A DNA stretch of 64,000 nucleotides from Yersinia enterocolitica (GCA_002082245.2 NBTC02000002.1:3844001-3908000), one strand, 5' to 3'; positions 38,656 through 49,602 are shown, counted from the stretch's first letter. Numbers and translations: made by a program. Notes: a model not told the origin generated them from the letters alone.

Positions 38656-40101
38656 ATGAGCCTCTCGTTTGTCAGTGAGCAGTTACTCGCTGCTAACAAG
38701 CTGAACCATCAGGACTTGTTCTCAGTGTTGGGGCAGTTGTCTGAACGCCGCCTCGATTATGCTGACCTGTATTTCCAGTCCAGCTACCACGAGGCCTGGG
38801 TGTTGGAAGACAGCATCATCAAAGATGGCTCGTACAATATTGATCAGGGTGTGGGGGTGCGCGCGGTCAGCGGTGAAAAGACTGGTTTTGCTTATGCCGA
38901 CCAAATCACCCTGAATGCTTTACAACAAAGTGCTCATGCCGCACGCAGTATTGTGCGTGATAACGGTAACGGTAAAGTGCATACCTTGGGTGAGATTCAC
39001 TATCAGGCGCTTTATCCCTTGCTAGACCCGCTACAAAGCTTGTCGCGCGAAGATAAAATTGCGCTGCTCCATCGGGTCGATAAAGTGGCCCGTGCTGCTG
39101 ATAAGCGGGTGCAGGAAGTCAGTGCCAGTTTGACCGGTGTCTATGAGCAAATCCTGGTCGCGGCCACCGACGGCACGCTGGCGGCAGATGTGCGCCCATT
39201 AGTGCGGCTGTCGGTCAGCGTATTGGTGGAAGACAACGGCAAACGCGAACGCGGTGCCAGTGGTGGTGGTGGTCGTTTTGGTTATGACTACTTCCTCGAA
39301 ACTGTGGATGGCGAAGTGCGAGCTGATAACTTTGCCAATGAAGCGGTCAGAATGGCACTGGTAAATCTGTCGGCTGTTGCCGCCCCTGCTGGCGCTATGC
39401 CAGTAGTCTTAGGTGCAGGTTGGCCGGGTGTATTGTTGCACGAAGCGGTCGGTCATGGTTTGGAAGGTGATTTCAACCGCCGTGGCAGCTCAGTCTTCAG
39501 CGGCCAAATGGGTAAGTTGGTGGCTTCAGAACTGTGTACCGTGGTGGACGATGGCACCATGCAAGGTCGCCGTGGCTCTTTGGCCATCGACGATGAAGGG
39601 GTGCCGGGCCAATACAACGTGCTGATTGAGAACGGTATTTTGAAAGGTTACATGCAGGATAAGTTGAACGCGCGCCTGATGGGCGTTGCACCGACCGGTA
39701 ATGGCCGCCGTGAATCCTACGCGCACTTGCCAATGCCACGGATGACCAATACCTATATGCTGGCCGGTAAATCGACACCGGAAGAGATTATCGCCAGTGT
39801 GGAATATGGCCTGTACGCGCCTAACTTTGGCGGCGGTCAGGTGGATATTACATCCGGCAAGTTTGTGTTCTCAACCTCCGAAGCTTACTTAATCGAAAAA
39901 GGTAAAATCACCCGTGCGGTGAAAGGGGCCACTTTGATTGGTTCTGGCATCGAAGCCATGCAGCAGATTTCGATGGTCGGCAACGATCTGGCGCTGGATA
40001 AAGGTGTCGGCGTTTGCGGCAAAGAGGGGCAAAGCCTGCCAGTTGGCGTCGGCCAACCTACTTTGAAGTTAGACAATCTGACGGTGGGTGGCACGGCGTA
40101 G
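38656..40101 (+). CDS. tldD: Metalloprotease subunit TldD
   Basis: A 481-residue catalytic half of the TldD/TldE heterodimeric protease, which matures microcin B17, degrades the antitoxin CcdA and cleaves small unfolded peptides. The zinc-binding motif [14 protein letters not shown] lies near residues 260-273. The N-terminal [22 protein letters not shown] and C-terminal [20 protein letters not shown] are almost as in E. coli. The ATG at 38656 is preferred over a GTG nine bases upstream on length and Shine-Dalgarno spacing (AAAGAG). The partner pmbA (tldE) is at 48211. Confidence 0.97.
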   Translation: MSLSFVSEQLLAANKLNHQDLFSVLGQLSERRLDYADLYFQSSYHEAWVLEDSIIKDGSYNIDQGVGVRAVSGEKTGFAYADQITLNALQQSAHAARSIVRDNGNGKVHTLGEIHYQALYPLLDPLQSLSREDKIALLHRVDKVARAADKRVQEVSASLTGVYEQILVAATDGTLAADVRPLVRLSVSVLVEDNGKRERGASGGGGRFGYDYFLETVDGEVRADNFANEAVRMALVNLSAVAAPAGAMPVVLGAGWPGVLLHEAVGHGLEGDFNRRGSSVFSGQMGKLVASELCTVVDDGTMQGRRGSLAIDDEGVPGQYNVLIENGILKGYMQDKLNARLMGVAPTGNGRRESYAHLPMPRMTNTYMLAGKSTPEEIIASVEYGLYAPNFGGGQVDITSGKFVFSTSEAYLIEKGKITRAVKGATLIGSGIEAMQQISMVGNDLALDKGVGVCGKEGQSLPVGVGQPTLKLDNLTVGGTA

Positions 40102-40111
40102 GGGTTGATAG

Positions 40112-40147
40112 TTGGATGCTCAGTTTAGTTCTCAACTGGGCATCCAA
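40112..40147. terminator. Hairpin between convergent tldD and aaeR
   Basis: Outer arms TTGGATGC (40112-40119) and GCATCCAA (40140-40147), with an inner CAGTT/AACTG stem. The stem is long but lacks a proper T-run on either side. Confidence 0.6.
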
Positions 40148-40161
40148 TAGCTATAGTATAT

Positions 40162-41073
40162 TCAGCGATATCCCTGATATACCTCAGCCACTCGTTTAAA
40201 GTACTCGGTCAAATAGTCGATACAGACCTGAACTTTAAGTGGCATTTTATCTTTCTCGGTATAGAGCGCATATACTGGGCGCGGATCTGAATGGTATTTT
40301 TTAAACAGTATTTCCACCTCGCCGCGTTTAATTTCCTCTATTACCCACATTAACGGTGCGTAAGCAATACCCGCCCCCGCTTTAAGCCAACGGATCATGG
40401 TTTGTGAGTCATTGGTGACAAAGCGGCCCTGTGGCGATATTTGCGTGGTAATACCTTCTGGCGCGATTAGCTCAAAGTTACTGTCTGGTCGCACGCTATA
40501 TTCCAGCCAGGAGAAATTGGTCATATCACTGGGTTTTTCTGGTGTACCATGTTGTGCTAAATAACTTTTGGCGGCGCAGACCACCATCGGCATGGAACCA
40601 AGGCGGCGTGAAAATAGCCCCGAATCCTGTAATGCACCAACGCGGACCACCACATCTAAACCATCAGCAATTAAATCCGGTGCCGGAATGCCGGTGACCA
40701 GATTAACGGATAGGCCGGGATACTCTTTCAACATCTCTGCTGTCATCGTTGCCAGTACATTTTGTGCCATCGTCGATGAGCAGCCGATGCGTAAGGTTCC
40801 GGTTGGGGTGTTGTTAAAGGCATAGAGTTGTTCATGGACTTCCTGTACTTCCTGCAACATGCGCCGACAACCCTGATAGTAAATTCGGCCTGCCTCAGTT
40901 AAACCAATGCGGCGAGTACTGCGGTTAAGCAGCTTAACATTCAGCTCGGTTTCCAGTTTTGACACTGTTTGGCTAATCGACGACACACTCATTTCTAACT
41001 GCCGTGCGGCGCCAGTAAAAGACCCACACTCAACCACCTTGGCAAATACTGACATCCGTTTTAGTCTTTCCAT
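40162..41073 (-). CDS. aaeR: LysR-family transcriptional activator AaeR
   Basis: A 303-residue LysR-type regulator. The winged helix-turn-helix occupies residues 1-60 (MERLKRMSVFAKVVECGSFTGAARQLEMS) and the effector-binding domain about 90-295. Position divergent from aaeXAB identifies it as AaeR, which activates the efflux genes in response to aromatic carboxylic acids such as p-hydroxybenzoate. Many LysR paralogues look alike, so the symbol depends mostly on context. Confidence 0.92.
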   Translation of the reverse strand: MERLKRMSVFAKVVECGSFTGAARQLEMSVSSISQTVSKLETELNVKLLNRSTRRIGLTEAGRIYYQGCRRMLQEVQEVHEQLYAFNNTPTGTLRIGCSSTMAQNVLATMTAEMLKEYPGLSVNLVTGIPAPDLIADGLDVVVRVGALQDSGLFSRRLGSMPMVVCAAKSYLAQHGTPEKPSDMTNFSWLEYSVRPDSNFELIAPEGITTQISPQGRFVTNDSQTMIRWLKAGAGIAYAPLMWVIEEIKRGEVEILFKKYHSDPRPVYALYTEKDKMPLKVQVCIDYLTEYFKRVAEVYQGYR

Positions 41074-41120
41074 GGTTCACCCTGAGTTGATTGCTAACGC
41101 TTGATTGTTAACTGTAGCTT

Positions 41121-41142
41121 AAAAGTGATTTAGATCACACAT
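41121..41142. promoter_or_regulatory. Candidate CRP site in the aaeR-aaeX intergenic region
   Basis: AGTGA (41124-41128) and TCACA (41135-41139) are 6 bases apart, close to the CRP consensus and nearly symmetric. It is 48 bases before the aaeR start and about 190 before aaeX. Confidence 0.6.
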
Positions 41143-41331
41143 CGTAGATAAGGTGATAATAAGCAGGCTAATATACTGCTGTCGGGAGAATCGTTTTAGG
41201 TTTGCAAGCCACGCAGTTGAAGTGTTATCTCGCCTCGCTAAGGTTACAGTCATGTTGCTTAGTTAAGTTTAACCTATAAGTTAGTCTTATGGCTGGTTCA
41301 CCGGCACCCTATAATAGAAAGGATCTACAGA

Positions 41332-41535
41332 ATGACGTTGCTTCCGGTGATGGTGATATTTGGCCTCTCTTTTCCGCCAATATTTTTTGAGTTGCTCCTT
41401 TCGCTGGCGCTGTTTTTTGTTTTGCGCCGCGTACTGCAACCTACTGGTATTTATGAGTTTGTCTGGCATCCGGCACTCTTTAATACCGCGCTGTATTGTT
41501 GCCTTTTCTATTTAATATCCCGTCTTTTTTCCTGA
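41332..41535 (+). CDS. aaeX: AaeX small membrane protein
   Basis: A 67-residue DUF1656 protein with two hydrophobic segments (about 3-30 and 46-64). It always heads the aaeXAB operon. Its role is unknown. The AaeA gene starts 7 bases after its stop. Confidence 0.95.
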   Translation: MTLLPVMVIFGLSFPPIFFELLLSLALFFVLRRVLQPTGIYEFVWHPALFNTALYCCLFYLISRLFS

Positions 41536-41542
41536 GGTCGCC

Positions 41543-42478
41543 GTGAGTACTTTTTCATTAAAAATAATCCGTATCGGCATCACCTTATTGGTGGTTTTAC
41601 TGGCGGTTATCGCTATTTTCAAAGTTTGGGCTTTTTATACTGAATCACCCTGGACCCGTGATGCTAAATTTACTGCCGATGTGGTGGCTATCGCACCGGA
41701 TGTCAGTGGCTTGATCACCGATGTGCCGGTAAAAGACAATCAACTGGTGCAGAAAGGGCAGATTTTGTTTGTTATTGACCAACCGCGCTACCAGCAGGCG
41801 TTGGCTGAAGCCGAGGCCGATGTGGCCTATTACCAAACACTGGCGGCGGAGAAACAACGTGAATCCGGCCGGCGGCAACGTTTGGGGATTCAGGCGATGT
41901 CACAAGAAGAAATTGACCAGTCCAACAACGGATTACAAACCGCCAGGCATCAGTTGGCAAAAGCTATCGCGGTACGAGATTTAGCCAAACTTGATCTGGA
42001 ACGCACCACCGTGCGCGCGCCTGCACAAGGCTGGGTGACGAATCTGAATGTTCATGCCGGGGAGTTTATTAACCGTGGCGCTACCGCTGTTGCACTGGTG
42101 AAAAAAGATACTTTCTATATTTTGGCCTATTTGGAAGAGACCAAGCTGGAGGGGGTTAAAGCCGGGTATCGGGCGGAAATCACCCCACTGGGCAGCAACC
42201 GTATTTTGCACGGTACTGTCGACAGTGTCTCCGCCGGTGTCACCAACAGCAGCAGCAGTGTCGATAGCAAAGGGTTGGCGACGATTGACAATAATCTGGA
42301 ATGGGTGCGGTTGGCGCAACGAGTACCGGTGAAGATCCGTTTGGACAGTGAAGATCAACAGCATCCCTATCCCGCAGGGACGACGGCTACCGTGGTGATA
42401 ACCGGGGCGACTGATCGCAATCCTAATCAGGCTTCACCGATTGTTAAGTTGATGCATCGCCTGCGTGAGTTTGGTTAA
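41543..42478 (+). CDS. aaeA: p-Hydroxybenzoic acid efflux membrane-fusion protein AaeA
   Basis: A 311-residue HlyD/EmrA-type adaptor. One N-terminal membrane anchor (about 10-30), the biotinyl-lipoyl half-motif [26 protein letters not shown], a short coiled-coil hairpin (about 88-145) and the second half-motif [22 protein letters not shown]. It connects AaeB in the inner membrane to the periplasm. It starts with GTG at 41543 by family alignment. Confidence 0.96.
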   Translation: MSTFSLKIIRIGITLLVVLLAVIAIFKVWAFYTESPWTRDAKFTADVVAIAPDVSGLITDVPVKDNQLVQKGQILFVIDQPRYQQALAEAEADVAYYQTLAAEKQRESGRRQRLGIQAMSQEEIDQSNNGLQTARHQLAKAIAVRDLAKLDLERTTVRAPAQGWVTNLNVHAGEFINRGATAVALVKKDTFYILAYLEETKLEGVKAGYRAEITPLGSNRILHGTVDSVSAGVTNSSSSVDSKGLATIDNNLEWVRLAQRVPVKIRLDSEDQQHPYPAGTTATVVITGATDRNPNQASPIVKLMHRLREFG

Positions 42479-42479
42479 G

Positions 42480-44435
42480 ATGAACAGCCCGACATTTATT
42501 CGCCTGCGCTTTGCGTTCAAACTCAGTTTTGCCATTGTGGCCGCGCTGTTTCTGGGCTTTCATCTGCAATTGGAAACACCACGTTGGTCGGTGCTGACGG
42601 CGGCCATTGTTGCTGCTGGCCCGGCATTTGCTGCGGGCGGTGAGCCATTCTCTGGTGCGATTCGTCATCGAGGCTGGTTACGTATTATCGGGACATTCAT
42701 CGGCTGTATTGGTGGTTTGGTTATCATCGTTCTGACTATCAGAGCACCAGTATTAACCCTGATGCTTTGCTGTTTGTGGGCTGGCGTTTGTACTTGGATC
42801 TCCTCACTGGTTCGGGTTGAGAACTCTTACGCATTCGGGCTGGCGGGTTACACTGCGCTGATTATCATTGTCACCACCGGTGAAACGCCATTACTGACAC
42901 CGCAGTTTGCTGTCGAGCGCTGTAGCGAGATTGTGCTGGGGATCGTCTGCGCGGTGATGGCGGATCTGCTGTTTTCACCACGATCGATCAAGCAGGATAT
43001 TGATCGTCTGGTCGATAAGGTGCTGGTAGATCAATATAAATTATTGCAGTTATGTATTCGTCCGGCAGAAAAAAACGATATCGATCGGGCCTGGAATGAT
43101 CTGGTTAAAAATACCACGGCACTGAATGGGATGCGTAGTTATCTGATGATGGAATCTTCCCGCTGGCAGCGCTGTAACCGCCGCTTACGGGTATTGCACA
43201 CGGCGTCATTAGCCCTGATCACTCAAGCCTGCGAAACCTATCTGGTATTGATCAATCATCCCGACTTACTCAGTGCCGAGCTGAAGGCGATGCTGAGTGA
43301 ACCGGCAGAGACGCCGGCTGAAATTCATCAGCAGATGAAGAAATTGCGTCAATATATTGGCGGCAGTCACAGTGCGGCGATCCCTGCGACCATCAGCAGT
43401 TGGGTGGGGGCGGCGACACGTTATTTATTGCTATCAAAAGGGATTCATACCAACAGCAGTATCAGCCGGGTGGAAGAGGGTATTCTGGACGGCGATGAGC
43501 CAATCAAACATGTTTCAGCCGAAGGTCATCATGCGATGATCAATGGCTTGCGTACCGGTATTGCTACGGCGATCGGCGGCCTATTCTGGCTGTGGACTGG
43601 CTGGACATCTGGGGCGGGCTGTATGGTCATGATTGCGGTGGTGACCTCACTGGCAATGCGCACCCCCAATCCACGGATGGTGGCGATCGACTTCCTGCTA
43701 GGGGTGATTATGGCGCTGCCTATTGGGGCGCTCTATTTCATGTTTATTATCCCTGCGACCCAGCAAAGTATGCTGTTGCTGTGCATCAGTCTGGGATTAC
43801 TGGCATTTATTATTGGTATCGAAGTGCAAAAGCGCCGTCTTGGCTCGCTGGGAACATTGGCCAGTACTATCAATATCATGGTGTTGAGCAACCCGATGGA
43901 GTTTAATGTCAGTATGTTCCTCGACAGTGCGTTGGGGCAGATTGTCGGCTGTTTCGTTTCTCTGATTGTGCTGTTGTTGATCCGCGATAATGCCAAGGAC
44001 CGAACCGGCAGAACCTTGCTAAACCGCTTTGTTTACAGTGCGGTATCGGCATTGACCACCAATAAAGTCCGCCGCAGCGAAAACCATCTACCGGCGTTGT
44101 ATCAACAACTGAATCAATTATTGATGATGTTCCCCGGTGATATTGATAAGTATCGACTGGCATTGACGCTGATCATCGCCCATCAGCGGCTCAATAACAC
44201 CGAGATCCCAGTTAATGCTGAATTGAGTGCTTTTCACAAACAGATCCGCTATACCGCCGATCGGGTTATTAATGCCAAAAATGACCAGAAGCGGCGCTAT
44301 TACTTCGCCCGTTTACTACAGGAATTAGATCAATATCAGCAAAAATTAGTCGATTATCAATCGCCTGATTCTGTTATCCGCCCGGTAAAGCGGTTGGCGG
44401 ATATGTTGCATCGTTATCAGAGTGCGCTTATCTAG
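42480..44435 (+). CDS. aaeB: p-Hydroxybenzoic acid efflux pump AaeB
   Basis: A 651-residue inner-membrane pump of the aromatic acid exporter family (FUSC/DUF893). Two membrane blocks (about 10-165 and 355-490), each of about five to six helices, are separated by cytoplasmic regions. [35 protein letters not shown] is the conserved N-terminal block and [36 protein letters not shown] the second. With AaeA it acts as a relief valve for aromatic carboxylic acids. The ATG at 42480 lies one base after the aaeA stop; a GTG 15 bases upstream, inside aaeA, is an alternative. Confidence 0.96.
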   Translation: MNSPTFIRLRFAFKLSFAIVAALFLGFHLQLETPRWSVLTAAIVAAGPAFAAGGEPFSGAIRHRGWLRIIGTFIGCIGGLVIIVLTIRAPVLTLMLCCLWAGVCTWISSLVRVENSYAFGLAGYTALIIIVTTGETPLLTPQFAVERCSEIVLGIVCAVMADLLFSPRSIKQDIDRLVDKVLVDQYKLLQLCIRPAEKNDIDRAWNDLVKNTTALNGMRSYLMMESSRWQRCNRRLRVLHTASLALITQACETYLVLINHPDLLSAELKAMLSEPAETPAEIHQQMKKLRQYIGGSHSAAIPATISSWVGAATRYLLLSKGIHTNSSISRVEEGILDGDEPIKHVSAEGHHAMINGLRTGIATAIGGLFWLWTGWTSGAGCMVMIAVVTSLAMRTPNPRMVAIDFLLGVIMALPIGALYFMFIIPATQQSMLLLCISLGLLAFIIGIEVQKRRLGSLGTLASTINIMVLSNPMEFNVSMFLDSALGQIVGCFVSLIVLLLIRDNAKDRTGRTLLNRFVYSAVSALTTNKVRRSENHLPALYQQLNQLLMMFPGDIDKYRLALTLIIAHQRLNNTEIPVNAELSAFHKQIRYTADRVINAKNDQKRRYYFARLLQELDQYQQKLVDYQSPDSVIRPVKRLADMLHRYQSALI

Positions 44436-44437
44436 CG

Positions 44438-45056
44438 ATACTCTTCGTCCTTGAAACCACAGGGTTGTTAGCGGCGCTCACTTACCCGAATCACTGACCT
44501 GAGTCAGCTCATCGGGATGCATTCACTGGCAGCCTACCTGTGATTCCAATGACTTTGAGTATCCCCTTTAGAGTGAAACCACAGGGTTGTTAGCGGCGCT
44601 CACTTACCCGAATCACTGACCTGAGTCAGCTCATCGGGATGCATTCACTGGCAGCCTACCTGTGATTCCAATGACTTTGAGTATCCCCTTTAGAGTGAAA
44701 CCACAGGGTTGTTAGCGGCGCTCACTTACCCGAATCACTGACCTGAGTCAGCTCATCGGGATGCATTCACTGGCAGCCTACCTGTGATTCCAATGACTTT
44801 GAGTATCCCCTTTAGAGTGAAACCACAGGGTTGTTAGCGGCGCTCACTTACCCGAATCACTGACTTGAGCCAGCTCATCGGGATGCATTCACTGGCAGCC
44901 TACCTGTGATTCCAATGACTTTGAGTATCCCCTTTAGAGTGAAACCACAGGGTTGTTAGCGGCGCTCACTGACCCGAATCACTGACCTGAGTCAGCTCAT
45001 CGGGATGCGTTCACTGGCAGCCTACCTGCAACTCCAAGTTCTTTGGGTATATACTT
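44438..45056. repeat. Tandem array of ERIC elements, five copies, 122-base period
   Basis: Units begin GAAACCACAGGGTTGTTAGC at 44453, 44575, 44697, 44819 and 44941. Units one to three look identical, the fourth has about two changes (GACTTGAGCCAGCTC) and the fifth diverges toward its right end (TGCAACTCCAAGTTCTTTGG). Each holds CCCGAATCACTGAC and GTCAGCTCATCGGG, which can pair. The array fills the 687-base aaeB-gabD gap; no gene was seen there. Confidence 0.9.
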
Positions 45057-45122
45057 CATAGTGAAGCAACCTTCCTCGCCCTCCATTGATGGGGGCATCC
45101 TTTCCCTCAGGAGGTCGACAAG

Positions 45123-46616
45123 ATGTCAGCACAAAATCTATTACGCGATCCATTGCACAATCCATTACAAAACCAACGACACAGCGACGGTGTGTACCAT
45201 ATCGGCTATTTTGTTGGTGGTAAATGGCATCAGGCGCAGGACACTTTCGACGTACATAACCCTGCTACCGGCCAGTTGGTGGCGAAAGTGGCTAAATCGG
45301 GTACCCAAGAAACTGAAGCCGCGATTAAGGCCGCCAGTGCGGCTTTCCCCGCTTGGCGAAAAACACCCGCCAAGCAGCGGGCGGAAATTCTTCAGCGTTG
45401 GTATTTGTTGATTATGGAACATCAGCAATCATTGGCTGAGATAATGGTTTCTGAGCAAGGTAAACCATTGAAAGAAGCCTTAGGCGAGGTCGCCTATGCC
45501 GCCAGCTTTATTCAATGGTTTAGTGAGCAGGCCAAACGTGCCAATGGTGAGATTATTCCGCCAGCCAAAGAGGGGGCACGCATTCTGGCTACTCGCGAAC
45601 CGGTTGGTGTGGTGGCGGCCATCACGCCGTGGAATTTCCCGCTGGCAATGTTAACCCGCAAACTGGGGCCAGCATTGGCTGCCGGTTGTACCGGATTGAT
45701 TAAACCGGCCAATAACACGCCGTTATCCGCTTTTGCTTTACTGGCATTGGCAGAGCAAGCCGGTGTGCCTGCTGGCGTGCTCAATGGTGTTGCGGGCGAT
45801 ACGCATGCCATCAGTGATGCCATCATGGCCAGCCCGGAAGTGCGTAAAATCTCCTTTACCGGCTCAACCGAAGTTGGCAAAACCTTAATGCGTAATGCCG
45901 CAGCCACCATGAAGAAAATTTCCATGGAACTGGGCGGTAACGCGCCGTATATCGTGTTTGATGATGCTGATTTGGATGCCGCAGTTGCTGGTGCGATGGC
46001 GTGTAAATTCCGCAATGCCGGGCAGGTGTGCGTGTGCGTCAATCGTTTTTACATTCAGGATGGTGTGTATGACGAGTTTGTCAGCCGTTTAGCCACTGAG
46101 GTTAAAAAACTGAATGTTGGTAATGGTATGGATAAAGACGTCAATATGGGGCCATTGATTAATCTCGCCGGGCTGGAGAAAGTTGAGGATCACGTCAAAG
46201 ATGCGCTTGAAAAGGGCGGTCGCCTGCTGGCGGGGGGCAGTCGTCATCAACTGGGGGGAAATTTCTTCCAGCCTACAGTTATTGCCGATGCTAATGAGCA
46301 GATGAAAGTCGCCTCTGAAGAGACATTTGGCCCACTGGCTGCCTGCTTCCGCTTCAAAACCGAAGAGGAAGTTATCAAACGAGCTAATGACACGCCGTTC
46401 GGGCTGGCAGCTTACTTCTATACTCAGAATCTGCAACGTGTATTCCGGGTTTCAGATGCGTTGGAAAGCGGTATGATTGGTGTCAATGAAAGTTCAGTTT
46501 CTACTGAGCTGGCACCTTTCGGTGGTGTTAAAGAGTCTGGCCTTGGCCGTGAAGGGTCAGTGCTGGGGTTAGATGAGTTTATGGAAGTCAAAACCCTGCA
46601 TTTGGGTAATTTATAA
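45123..46616 (+). CDS. gabD: NAD(P)-dependent succinate-semialdehyde dehydrogenase
   Basis: A 497-residue aldehyde dehydrogenase that oxidises succinate semialdehyde to succinate, the last step of GABA use. Residues seen: AAITPWNFPLAMLTRKLGPALAAGC (cofactor cradle, about 165), FTGSTEVGKTLM, catalytic Glu in MELGGNAPYIV (about 264) and catalytic Cys in NAGQVCVCVNRFY (about 298). Length and motifs fit GabD well. The ATG at 45123 follows a perfect AGGAGG at 45109-45114. No gabT or gabP is adjacent, so it may act in a different semialdehyde pathway. It follows the five-copy ERIC array. Confidence 0.88.
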   Translation: MSAQNLLRDPLHNPLQNQRHSDGVYHIGYFVGGKWHQAQDTFDVHNPATGQLVAKVAKSGTQETEAAIKAASAAFPAWRKTPAKQRAEILQRWYLLIMEHQQSLAEIMVSEQGKPLKEALGEVAYAASFIQWFSEQAKRANGEIIPPAKEGARILATREPVGVVAAITPWNFPLAMLTRKLGPALAAGCTGLIKPANNTPLSAFALLALAEQAGVPAGVLNGVAGDTHAISDAIMASPEVRKISFTGSTEVGKTLMRNAAATMKKISMELGGNAPYIVFDDADLDAAVAGAMACKFRNAGQVCVCVNRFYIQDGVYDEFVSRLATEVKKLNVGNGMDKDVNMGPLINLAGLEKVEDHVKDALEKGGRLLAGGSRHQLGGNFFQPTVIADANEQMKVASEETFGPLAACFRFKTEEEVIKRANDTPFGLAAYFYTQNLQRVFRVSDALESGMIGVNESSVSTELAPFGGVKESGLGREGSVLGLDEFMEVKTLHLGNL

Positions 46617-46701
46617 ATTGGATTGGTGAATAAAACGTGGGCATGGGTTATCGCAATGAGCAGCACAACAGCTATTGGCAGCCTGAGGGTTAAGGAGAAC
46701 C

Positions 46702-47175
46702 ATGAATAAACGACTTATGGCCATTCTGGGCGCAATACTGTTGCTGGCAGTGGCGGCATTGCAGGGGATTGGCGGTGTCACGGCGCGTGATATCGGTCAA
46801 TCGGCGGATCTGGAACGCCCACCTTTATCGGCATCTGCATCGATTGAACAATTGACCCAGCACCAGCAGGTGGCTAAATACCTACAAGTGCATCATCGCC
46901 TGCCGGATTTTTACCTTACCAAGCAGCAGGCGCGTGCGCAGGGCTGGGATCCCAAAGACGGCAATCTGTGTAAAGTATTGCCAGGCAGAGCGATTGGCGG
47001 CGATCGTTTTTCTAACCGTGAACGCCAACTGCCTGAGGCGAAAGGCCGTAACTGGCGTGAAGCCGATGTTAATTATCGTTGTGGGCATCGCGGTAGCGAT
47101 CGTTTGCTGTACTCCAATGATGGCCTGATTTATCTAACTCAGGATCACTACAAGCGTTTCATTCGGATGGAGTGA
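46702..47175 (+). CDS. Secreted barnase-like ribonuclease (N1/T1/barnase family)
   Basis: A 157-residue protein with an N-terminal hydrophobic signal (about 5-29) and a complete barnase-type domain (about 55-157). The catalytic set is visible: Glu in NWREADVNY, Arg in GSDRLLYSNDG and His in TQDHYKRF; the family hallmark IGGDRFSNRERQLP is intact. Two cysteines (GNLCKV and NYRCGH) may form a disulfide after export. It should cleave single-stranded RNA after guanosine, outside or in the periplasm. The barstar gene follows 4 bases after its stop, protecting the producer. In E. coli only the barstar homologue (YhcO) remains at this place. Confidence 0.92.
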   Translation: MNKRLMAILGAILLLAVAALQGIGGVTARDIGQSADLERPPLSASASIEQLTQHQQVAKYLQVHHRLPDFYLTKQQARAQGWDPKDGNLCKVLPGRAIGGDRFSNRERQLPEAKGRNWREADVNYRCGHRGSDRLLYSNDGLIYLTQDHYKRFIRME

Positions 47176-47179
47176 GAAG

Positions 47180-47446
47180 ATGGTAAAAGTGGTATTTGAT
47201 TTTGACCATATATCCGATCTTCCTGCATTTTACCGCGCATTTTGCCAAAAATTTGCGCTGAGCGAAGATTTTGGCGCCAATCTGGATGCTCTGTGGGATG
47301 TGGTCACAGGTGAGATAGCCTTACCGGTAGAGATTGAATTTATTCATTTCAATCACCGCCACAAACGCCGCTTCGGTGCGATTGTGCTGCTGCTTGAGGA
47401 AGCGGAAGAGGAGTTAGCAGGCAGCCTGCGTTTCAATATAGTGTGA
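47180..47446 (+). CDS. Barstar-family ribonuclease inhibitor
   Basis: An 88-residue intracellular inhibitor of the preceding ribonuclease. The barstar fold shows in FALSEDFGANLDALWDVVTGEIALPVEIEF: the DFGANLDALWD motif contains the acidic residue that blocks the barnase active site. It starts 4 bases after the ribonuclease stop, with GAGAAG as ribosome-binding site. E. coli YhcO is the homologue and lies next to aaeB there. Confidence 0.95.
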   Translation: MVKVVFDFDHISDLPAFYRAFCQKFALSEDFGANLDALWDVVTGEIALPVEIEFIHFNHRHKRRFGAIVLLLEEAEEELAGSLRFNIV

Positions 47447-47493
47447 ATTAGCCTTCTTGAGTCGGGAGCCGAGTCAGACCCGGCCCCGCCCGA

Positions 47494-48042
47494 TTATTGC
47501 TGCTTTTCAGACAGTTCACGCAGATATTGGAAGATCTGACGGAATGATTTCGGTGGCTTGTTAGTGGCTTTCTCTTTCTGGGCATTACGTATCAGGCTAC
47601 GCAGTTGTTGGCGATCCGCATCTGGATATAGATCCAACACCGTAGGGATCGCGACATCACCTTCTTCAACCAAACGGTCACGCAGCATTTCCAGCTTGTG
47701 GAACAGCGAGATTTGTTGGTTATGGCGATTTTTCAGCTTATCCAATGCGGTTTGGATAGGTTCTACATCACGGGCACGTAGCATTTTACCAATTAACTGG
47801 ATCTGGCGGCGGCGGCCTTCTTTCTTGATTTTCTGTGCCAGTTCAACGGCTGCCAGCAGATCTTCATCCAGTTGGATTTTCTCCAGCGCATTTTTACCCA
47901 GCTCAACCAGCTCGGTGCCGAGTTCTTTCAGCGCTTCGGCATCACGTTTAATTTCACTTTTACTGACCCAGATAATTTCATCGTCATCTTCGTCTTTATC
48001 TTCTGGGACTTCATCTAGCCAATCTTCGGGCTGTTTGTTCAT
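47494..48042 (-). CDS. darP: Ribosome biogenesis factor DarP (YjgA)
   Basis: A 182-residue, mostly helical and acidic protein that binds late 50S precursors and helps 23S rRNA fold near the peptidyl-transferase centre. It starts [42 protein letters not shown] and ends [15 protein letters not shown], like E. coli YjgA. Codons upstream of 48042 are rejected on family length. It is divergent from pmbA, as in E. coli. Confidence 0.95.
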   Translation of the reverse strand: MNKQPEDWLDEVPEDKDEDDDEIIWVSKSEIKRDAEALKELGTELVELGKNALEKIQLDEDLLAAVELAQKIKKEGRRRQIQLIGKMLRARDVEPIQTALDKLKNRHNQQISLFHKLEMLRDRLVEEGDVAIPTVLDLYPDADRQQLRSLIRNAQKEKATNKPPKSFRQIFQYLRELSEKQQ

Positions 48043-48210
48043 GGTCAAATTCCTTAAAAAGAGGCTAATCGTAGCAGGTTGTTGGCTTTCTGCGAAATAG
48101 TACAAAGATCTCTGATAGACTCAGAACCATGGCGTTCTATATTGTATCCGTGTAAGTCGTCGTGTTACGACTCTTTCCTGAACGATTATCTCATTAATTA
48201 TGGCAGACTG

Positions 48211-49551
48211 ATGAAAGTAGTCACTCAAGTTGCAGAACAGCGTAAAACGCTGGAACAAGCGGTTGCACAGGCTTTGGAATTGGCCCGTGTGGGTTCTGAT
48301 GCGGCCGAAGTCGCTGTAAGTAAAACCACCGGAATTAGTGTCAGCACTCGCTTTGGTGAAGTGGAAAATGTGGAGTTCAACAGCGATGGTGCGCTGGGAA
48401 TTACTGTTTATCACCAGCAGCGTAAAGGTAGCGCGTCTACCACCGATTTAAATCCAGATGCAGTCGCCCGCACGGTGCAGGCTGCGCTGGATATTGCTCG
48501 TTACACTTCACCTGATCCCTACGCTGGCGCGGCAGATAAATCGCTGCTGGCTTTTGAGGCGCCTGATTTGGACCTGTTCCATCCGAGCGATTTGGATGCA
48601 GAACAAGGTATCTTGCTGGCCGCCCGGGCGGAGCAGGCTGCATTGCAGGCCGATAAGCGGATTACCAATACCGAAGGTGGCAGTTTTAACAGCCATTATG
48701 GCATCAAGGTGTTTGGTAACAGCCACGGCATGTTACAGAGCTATTGCTCAAGTCGCCATTCGCTTTCCAGCAGCGTTATCGCTGAACATAATGGTGATAT
48801 GGAGCGAGATTACGCTTATACCATTGGCCGACGGATGGAAGATTTAGCCAGCCCGGAATGGGTTGGTGAGGAGTGCGCTCGTCGTACTTTATCCCGCTTA
48901 TCGCCACGTAAACTGCCGACCATGCAATCACCGGTGCTGTTTGCCGCTGAAGTGGCGACCGGCTTGTTTGGTCACTTGGTTTCGGCGATCAGCGGCGGCA
49001 ATATCTACCGTAAATCGACCTTCTTGCTCGATCATTTGGGTAAACAGATTTTACCTGAGTGGTTAACTATTGAAGAGCACCCACATTTACTGCGTGGTCT
49101 GGCTTCGACCCCGTTCGATAGTGAAGGTGTGCGTACTTTACAACGGGAAATCGTTAAAGATGGGGTACTGCAAACCTATCTGTTGACCAGCTATTCAGCC
49201 CGTAAACTGGGGCTGCAAAGTACCGGTCATGCTGGTGGTATCCATAACTGGCGTATTGCCGGTCAGGGGCAGGATTTCGCCGGGATGCTGAAGCAATTGG
49301 ACAAAGGTTTGGTGGTAACTGAACTGATGGGCCAGGGAGTCAGTACCGTAACCGGTGACTATTCCCGCGGCGCGGCAGGTTTTTGGGTTGAAAACGGTGA
49401 GATTCAGTATCCAGTCAGTGAGATAACGATTGCCGGTAATCTGAAAGATATGCTGCGTAATATTGTCAGCGTAGGCAGTGATATCGAAACCCGCAGTAAC
49501 ATTCAGTGTGGCTCTGTTTTATTACCTGCGATGAAGATTGCGGGCGAATAA
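48211..49551 (+). CDS. pmbA: Metalloprotease subunit PmbA/TldE
   Basis: A 446-residue non-catalytic half of the TldD/TldE protease, which completes microcin maturation and CcdA degradation. The sequence is nearly colinear with E. coli Pmb[36 protein letters not shown] near the N-terminus, [37 protein letters not shown] near 270-305 and [17 protein letters not shown] near 340. It lacks the HExxxH zinc motif of TldD. Start [10 protein letters not shown] at 48211 is chosen by family length; the frame is open 44 codons further upstream across the darP promoter. Confidence 0.97.
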   Translation: MKVVTQVAEQRKTLEQAVAQALELARVGSDAAEVAVSKTTGISVSTRFGEVENVEFNSDGALGITVYHQQRKGSASTTDLNPDAVARTVQAALDIARYTSPDPYAGAADKSLLAFEAPDLDLFHPSDLDAEQGILLAARAEQAALQADKRITNTEGGSFNSHYGIKVFGNSHGMLQSYCSSRHSLSSSVIAEHNGDMERDYAYTIGRRMEDLASPEWVGEECARRTLSRLSPRKLPTMQSPVLFAAEVATGLFGHLVSAISGGNIYRKSTFLLDHLGKQILPEWLTIEEHPHLLRGLASTPFDSEGVRTLQREIVKDGVLQTYLLTSYSARKLGLQSTGHAGGIHNWRIAGQGQDFAGMLKQLDKGLVVTELMGQGVSTVTGDYSRGAAGFWVENGEIQYPVSEITIAGNLKDMLRNIVSVGSDIETRSNIQCGSVLLPAMKIAGE

Positions 49552-49571
49552 CATCGTGTAGCTTCACACCT

Positions 49572-49602
49572 AAAGCTGGCATTGGTTGCTGGCTTTTTTT
49601 TT
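49572..49602 (+). terminator. Terminator after pmbA
   Basis: AAAGC/GCTTT and GCA/TGC stems with a TG/TG internal mismatch, followed by nine T residues. Confidence 0.65.

Noticed and set aside
40162..41073. LysR gene as a regulator unrelated to efflux
   Set aside because: Its divergent position next to aaeXAB and the enterobacterial gene order make AaeR the better call.
44438..45056. Possible CRISPR array
   Set aside because: Units are contiguous 122-base repeats without unique spacers and carry the ERIC centre.
45512..46042. Open frame of 176 codons antisense to gabD
   Set aside because: It is complementary to conserved aldehyde dehydrogenase motifs and shows no protein-family features.
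47558..48100. Serine-rich open frame antisense to darP
   Set aside because: The serine richness reflects the acidic, lysine-rich DarP codons on the other strand.
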